Assembly: GCA_964462945.1 (NCBI GenBank)
Contig: CAYWZW010000022.1
Coordinates: 1-64,000, forward strand
Origin: GCA-020343675 sp964462945
Lineage (GTDB): Bacteria; Planctomycetota; Phycisphaerae; Sedimentisphaerales; Anaerobacaceae
Direction of reading: 5' to 3'
Length of the DNA stretch: 64,000 nt
Positions 61,637-64,000 of this stretch are shown here, one piece after another (position 1 is the first letter of the stretch; each line of letters opens with the position of its first letter). The notes beneath the pieces are model-generated. The model saw only the letters and a program-made list of their open reading frames with translations, was not told where the DNA came from and searched no databases. The position numbers were made by a program, and so were the translations under genes.

Positions 61637-64000
61637 TCAGGTGCAGGCGACTTCAATGCAGCGGGTGCACAGGTCGGGGTGCTCGGGGTTGGCGCCTACG
61701 CTGGGCCAGTAGTTCCAGCATCGCTGGCATTTGGGATAGGAGCTTTTCTGGGCCGAGACGGTCGTTTGGCCGGAGGCCTTTTGCAGCTTGACCTCGCTGA
61801 CGATGCAAAGGGCCGCGAACTGCTCCAGCCCGAAGGCGGTCAGGGCCTCGGCGTCCGCCTCGTCACAATTGAACGTCACGCACGCTTCCTGATTGCTGGC
61901 GATCTTTTTCTCCCGCCGCAGACCTTCTAACACGCGAAGCGCTTCATCGCGCAGGGCCATGAGCTTCTGCCACCGCGGCTCATCGCTCTGGTAGTCAATC
62001 GAAGTATCGACCTTCGGCATCAGGGCCAGGTGCACGCTGTTTGGTTCGTCGCTCGTTCGAGGCACGGAGCACGGGGCACGAGGCACGGTTTTCATTGCGG
62101 CCCAGGCCTCTTCGGCGGTGTGCACCAAGACCGGGGCCAACATCCGCACGAGGCTGTCCAGAATGCTGTACATGGCCGTCTGGGCACTCCGGCGGGACGG
62201 GCTGCCGGCGGCGTCGCAGTACATCCGGTCCTTGAGCACGTCCATATAGATGCTGCTCATCTCGACCGTGCAGAAGTTGTACAGCAGCGAAAAGACGCGG
62301 TGAAAGGCAAAGCTCTCGTACGACTCGGTGACGTTGGCGATCAGCTTCTGCAACTGCTGCATCGCCCATTTGTCGATCTCGAACATCTGGTCGTAGCGGA
62401 CGCGCATTGTGCCCGGGTCGAAGTCGCTGACGTTGCCCAGCAGGTAGCGCAGCGTATTTCGGATCTTCCGGTAGGCGTCCTGCGTGCGTCCGATGATCTC
62501 GTCGTTGCAGCGGATATCTTCCTGGTAATTGACGCTGGCGACCCACAGGCGGAGCACGTCGGCACCGTACTTGGCGACTTCATCCTGGGCGTTGACGTAG
62601 TTGCCCAAGGATTTGGACTGCTTCATGCCGTTCTCGTCAACGGTGAAGCCGTGCGTCAGGACGCTCTTGAAGGGCGGCTTGCCCGTCGCGCCCAGGGCCG
62701 GCAGCAGCGACAGTTGGAACCAGCCGCGATGCTGGTCCGAGCCTTCGAGATACAGATCGACCGGCACCGGCCAGAGCGATTCCTTCACACAGGCGCTGTA
62801 CCAGCTACAGCCGGACTCGAACCAGACGTCGAAGATGTTCTCTTCTTTTTGCAGCTCGTCGAGGACGAAACCTTCCGGCAGCTCGAAATCCCCGCCCAGG
62901 ATCTGCCGGGGCGAATGGGTGAACCAACTGTCCGAGCCATGCTCGGCGACGTGCTTAGCTACGGCTAAGACGGACTCTTTCGTCAGCAGCGTCTGCCCGG
63001 CGGCGTTGAAAAAGACGGGTATCGGCAGGCCCCAGCTTCGCTGCCGGCTGATGCACCAGTCGGGGCGCGATTCTAACATTCCGCCGATGCGCTTGCGGCC
63101 CCAGGCGGGAATCCACGTGACGTTCTCGATGCTCGCCAGCGCCAGGTCCCGCAGGCATTTTCCCGCCGCTCCTTGCTTCTGCAAGGAAGCAGTGGGGGGC
63201 AATTCTTTATCGACGCTGATGAACCATTGCTCGGTCGCGCGGAAGATGACGGGCCCTTTGCTGCGCCAGCAGTGCGGATAGCTGTGCCTAATCTCGCCCT
63301 GGGCGAAGAGCAGCCCTCGCTGCCGCAGGTCATTGTTGACTGCGGCATCGACCTCCAGCACGGCACGTCCCCGCAGCCAGTCCGGCACGGTGTTGTCGTA
63401 CCGCCCATCGTCCATCACGGGCGAATAGACGGCCAGGCCGTATTTCTGCCCCGACACGTAGTCCTCGATCCCGTGGCCCGGGGCCGTGTGGACCAGGCCG
63501 GTGCCGTCCTGCGTGGTAACGTAGTCGGCCAGGATGAGCATGTAGGCGTCCTTGTCCGTCGGATTGCTCTCGATGAACGGATGCTCGTATCGCAGGCCTT
63601 CAAGCTCGCCGCCCCGGACGGTCTCTTCGCCGATGGTGTACGTGCCTTCGGCCAGGCCGCCCGCGGCGACGACCGCCCCGATCCGCTCGGTCGCCACGAC
63701 CGAGACAAAGCTCCGGCCTTCCTGTTCGTAGCGTATCGTCGCGTACTCGAGATGCGGATGCACGGCTATCGCCAGGTTCGCCGCCAGCGTCCACGGCGTC
63801 GTCGTCCAGATCATAAAACAAACCGCCGCGTGGTGAGCCTCGGACTCCTCGACTAAGCCAAGCTCGATGAGCCTGCCGATGCTCTCTTTGGCGACCGGGA
63901 AATTCACGAAGATGCTCGGCGAGGAGATGTCCTTGTATTCCAACTCGGCTTCGGCTAAGGCCGTCTCGCAGCCGATGGACCAGTGAATCGGCTTGAGCTG
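61637..64000 (-). CDS. ileS: Isoleucine-tRNA ligase (5' end beyond window)
   Basis: IleS charges tRNA-Ile. The frame runs off the window end, so the N-terminal part, including the HIGH motif, is missing; visible residues start at QLKPIHWSIG, part of the conserved LKPxxWS motif. The editing domain, the KMSKS-type motif (MKQSKSLGNYVNAQDEV near 62600) and the anticodon-binding domain are in order. The C-terminal zinc finger is intact: CQRCWNYWP then CTRCIEVACT. This is the bacterial, zinc-containing type. At least 787 residues lie within the window. It is convergent with the DUF4258/DUF2283 pair and unlinked to flagellar function. Confidence 0.95.
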   Translation of the reverse strand, partial: QLKPIHWSIGCETALAEAELEYKDISSPSIFVNFPVAKESIGRLIELGLVEESEAHHAAVCFMIWTTTPWTLAANLAIAVHPHLEYATIRYEQEGRSFVSVVATERIGAVVAAGGLAEGTYTIGEETVRGGELEGLRYEHPFIESNPTDKDAYMLILADYVTTQDGTGLVHTAPGHGIEDYVSGQKYGLAVYSPVMDDGRYDNTVPDWLRGRAVLEVDAAVNNDLRQRGLLFAQGEIRHSYPHCWRSKGPVIFRATEQWFISVDKELPPTASLQKQGAAGKCLRDLALASIENVTWIPAWGRKRIGGMLESRPDWCISRQRSWGLPIPVFFNAAGQTLLTKESVLAVAKHVAEHGSDSWFTHSPRQILGGDFELPEGFVLDELQKEENIFDVWFESGCSWYSACVKESLWPVPVDLYLEGSDQHRGWFQLSLLPALGATGKPPFKSVLTHGFTVDENGMKQSKSLGNYVNAQDEVAKYGADVLRLWVASVNYQEDIRCNDEIIGRTQDAYRKIRNTLRYLLGNVSDFDPGTMRVRYDQMFEIDKWAMQQLQKLIANVTESYESFAFHRVFSLLYNFCTVEMSSIYMDVLKDRMYCDAAGSPSRRSAQTAMYSILDSLVRMLAPVLVHTAEEAWAAMKTVPRAPCSVPRTSDEPNSVHLALMPKVDTSIDYQSDEPRWQKLMALRDEALRVLEGLRREKKIASNQEACVTFNCDEADAEALTAFGLEQFAALCIVSEVKLQKASGQTTVSAQKSSYPKCQRCWNYWPSVGANPEHPDLCTRCIEVACT

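Noticed and set aside
62030..62968. 312-residue open frame on the plus strand opposite ileS
   Set aside because: ileS motifs are clear on the other strand; this frame is the usual GC-driven shadow.

Overview
The window carries most of a flagellar gene locus together with a large sugar and glycan biosynthesis island, followed by a gene-poor accessory region and the 3'-terminal part of ileS. FlgH and FlgI (L- and P-ring proteins) indicate a diderm envelope. The use of both sigma-54 and sigma-28, the many TPR-linked glycosyltransferases and the scattered non-coding repeats suggest a Planctomycetota-like bacterium, perhaps Phycisphaerae. That placement is inference from gene content and style; nothing in the window proves it.

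Layout. (1) 1-2823: fliD (filament cap) on the minus strand, with its own sigma-28-like promoter. (2) 2824-28757: a minus-strand run of 18 tightly packed genes. It begins with two TPR glycosyltransferases. It continues with a sugar dehydratase, two split thiamine-diphosphate enzymes (an E1 alpha/beta pair and a transketolase N/C pair), an aldo/keto reductase, methyltransferases, SDR enzymes, a 3,5-epimerase, and heptose-type kinase and nucleotidyltransferase genes. It ends in a giant 3133-residue protein that joins about ten glycosyltransferase and methyltransferase domains. A close match to a sigma-54 promoter (28832-28847) precedes the run. (3) 28968-41017: minus-strand hook, rod and ring operon flgD-flgE-pilZ-flgF-flgG-flgA-flgH-flgI-flgJ-flgN-flgK-flgL, from a consensus sigma-54 promoter at 41126-41141. 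(4) 41411-55548: plus-strand genes for one sigma-54 activator. After a second consensus sigma-54 promoter (42889-42904) come two TPR proteins, a second activator with a degenerate receiver, fliL, fliM, fliN, flhA, a small membrane protein, fliA, two small unknowns, two lipoproteins and flgM, closed by a rho-independent terminator. (5) 55671-61636: repeat-rich accessory DNA with a lipoprotein, a frameshifted membrane gene, unknown genes and a DUF4258/DUF2283 pair. (6) 61637-64000: ileS, truncated by the window end.

How it fits together. The regulatory elements form a recognisable flagellar cascade. Sigma-54 activators drive the hook/basal-body and export/switch genes, FliA (sigma-28) and FlgM are made in the middle tier, and sigma-28-type promoters precede the late gene fliD and flgM. 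The glycan run lies between flgL and fliD, reads in the same direction, and has its own sigma-54-type promoter. The simplest reading is that it builds an unusual, probably deoxyheptose-like or branched sugar glycan made in step with the flagellum, such as filament glycosylation or a surface polysaccharide. Flagellin, the motor, fliF/fliG, the fliP/Q/R/flhB export genes, rpoN and chemotaxis genes are not in this window.
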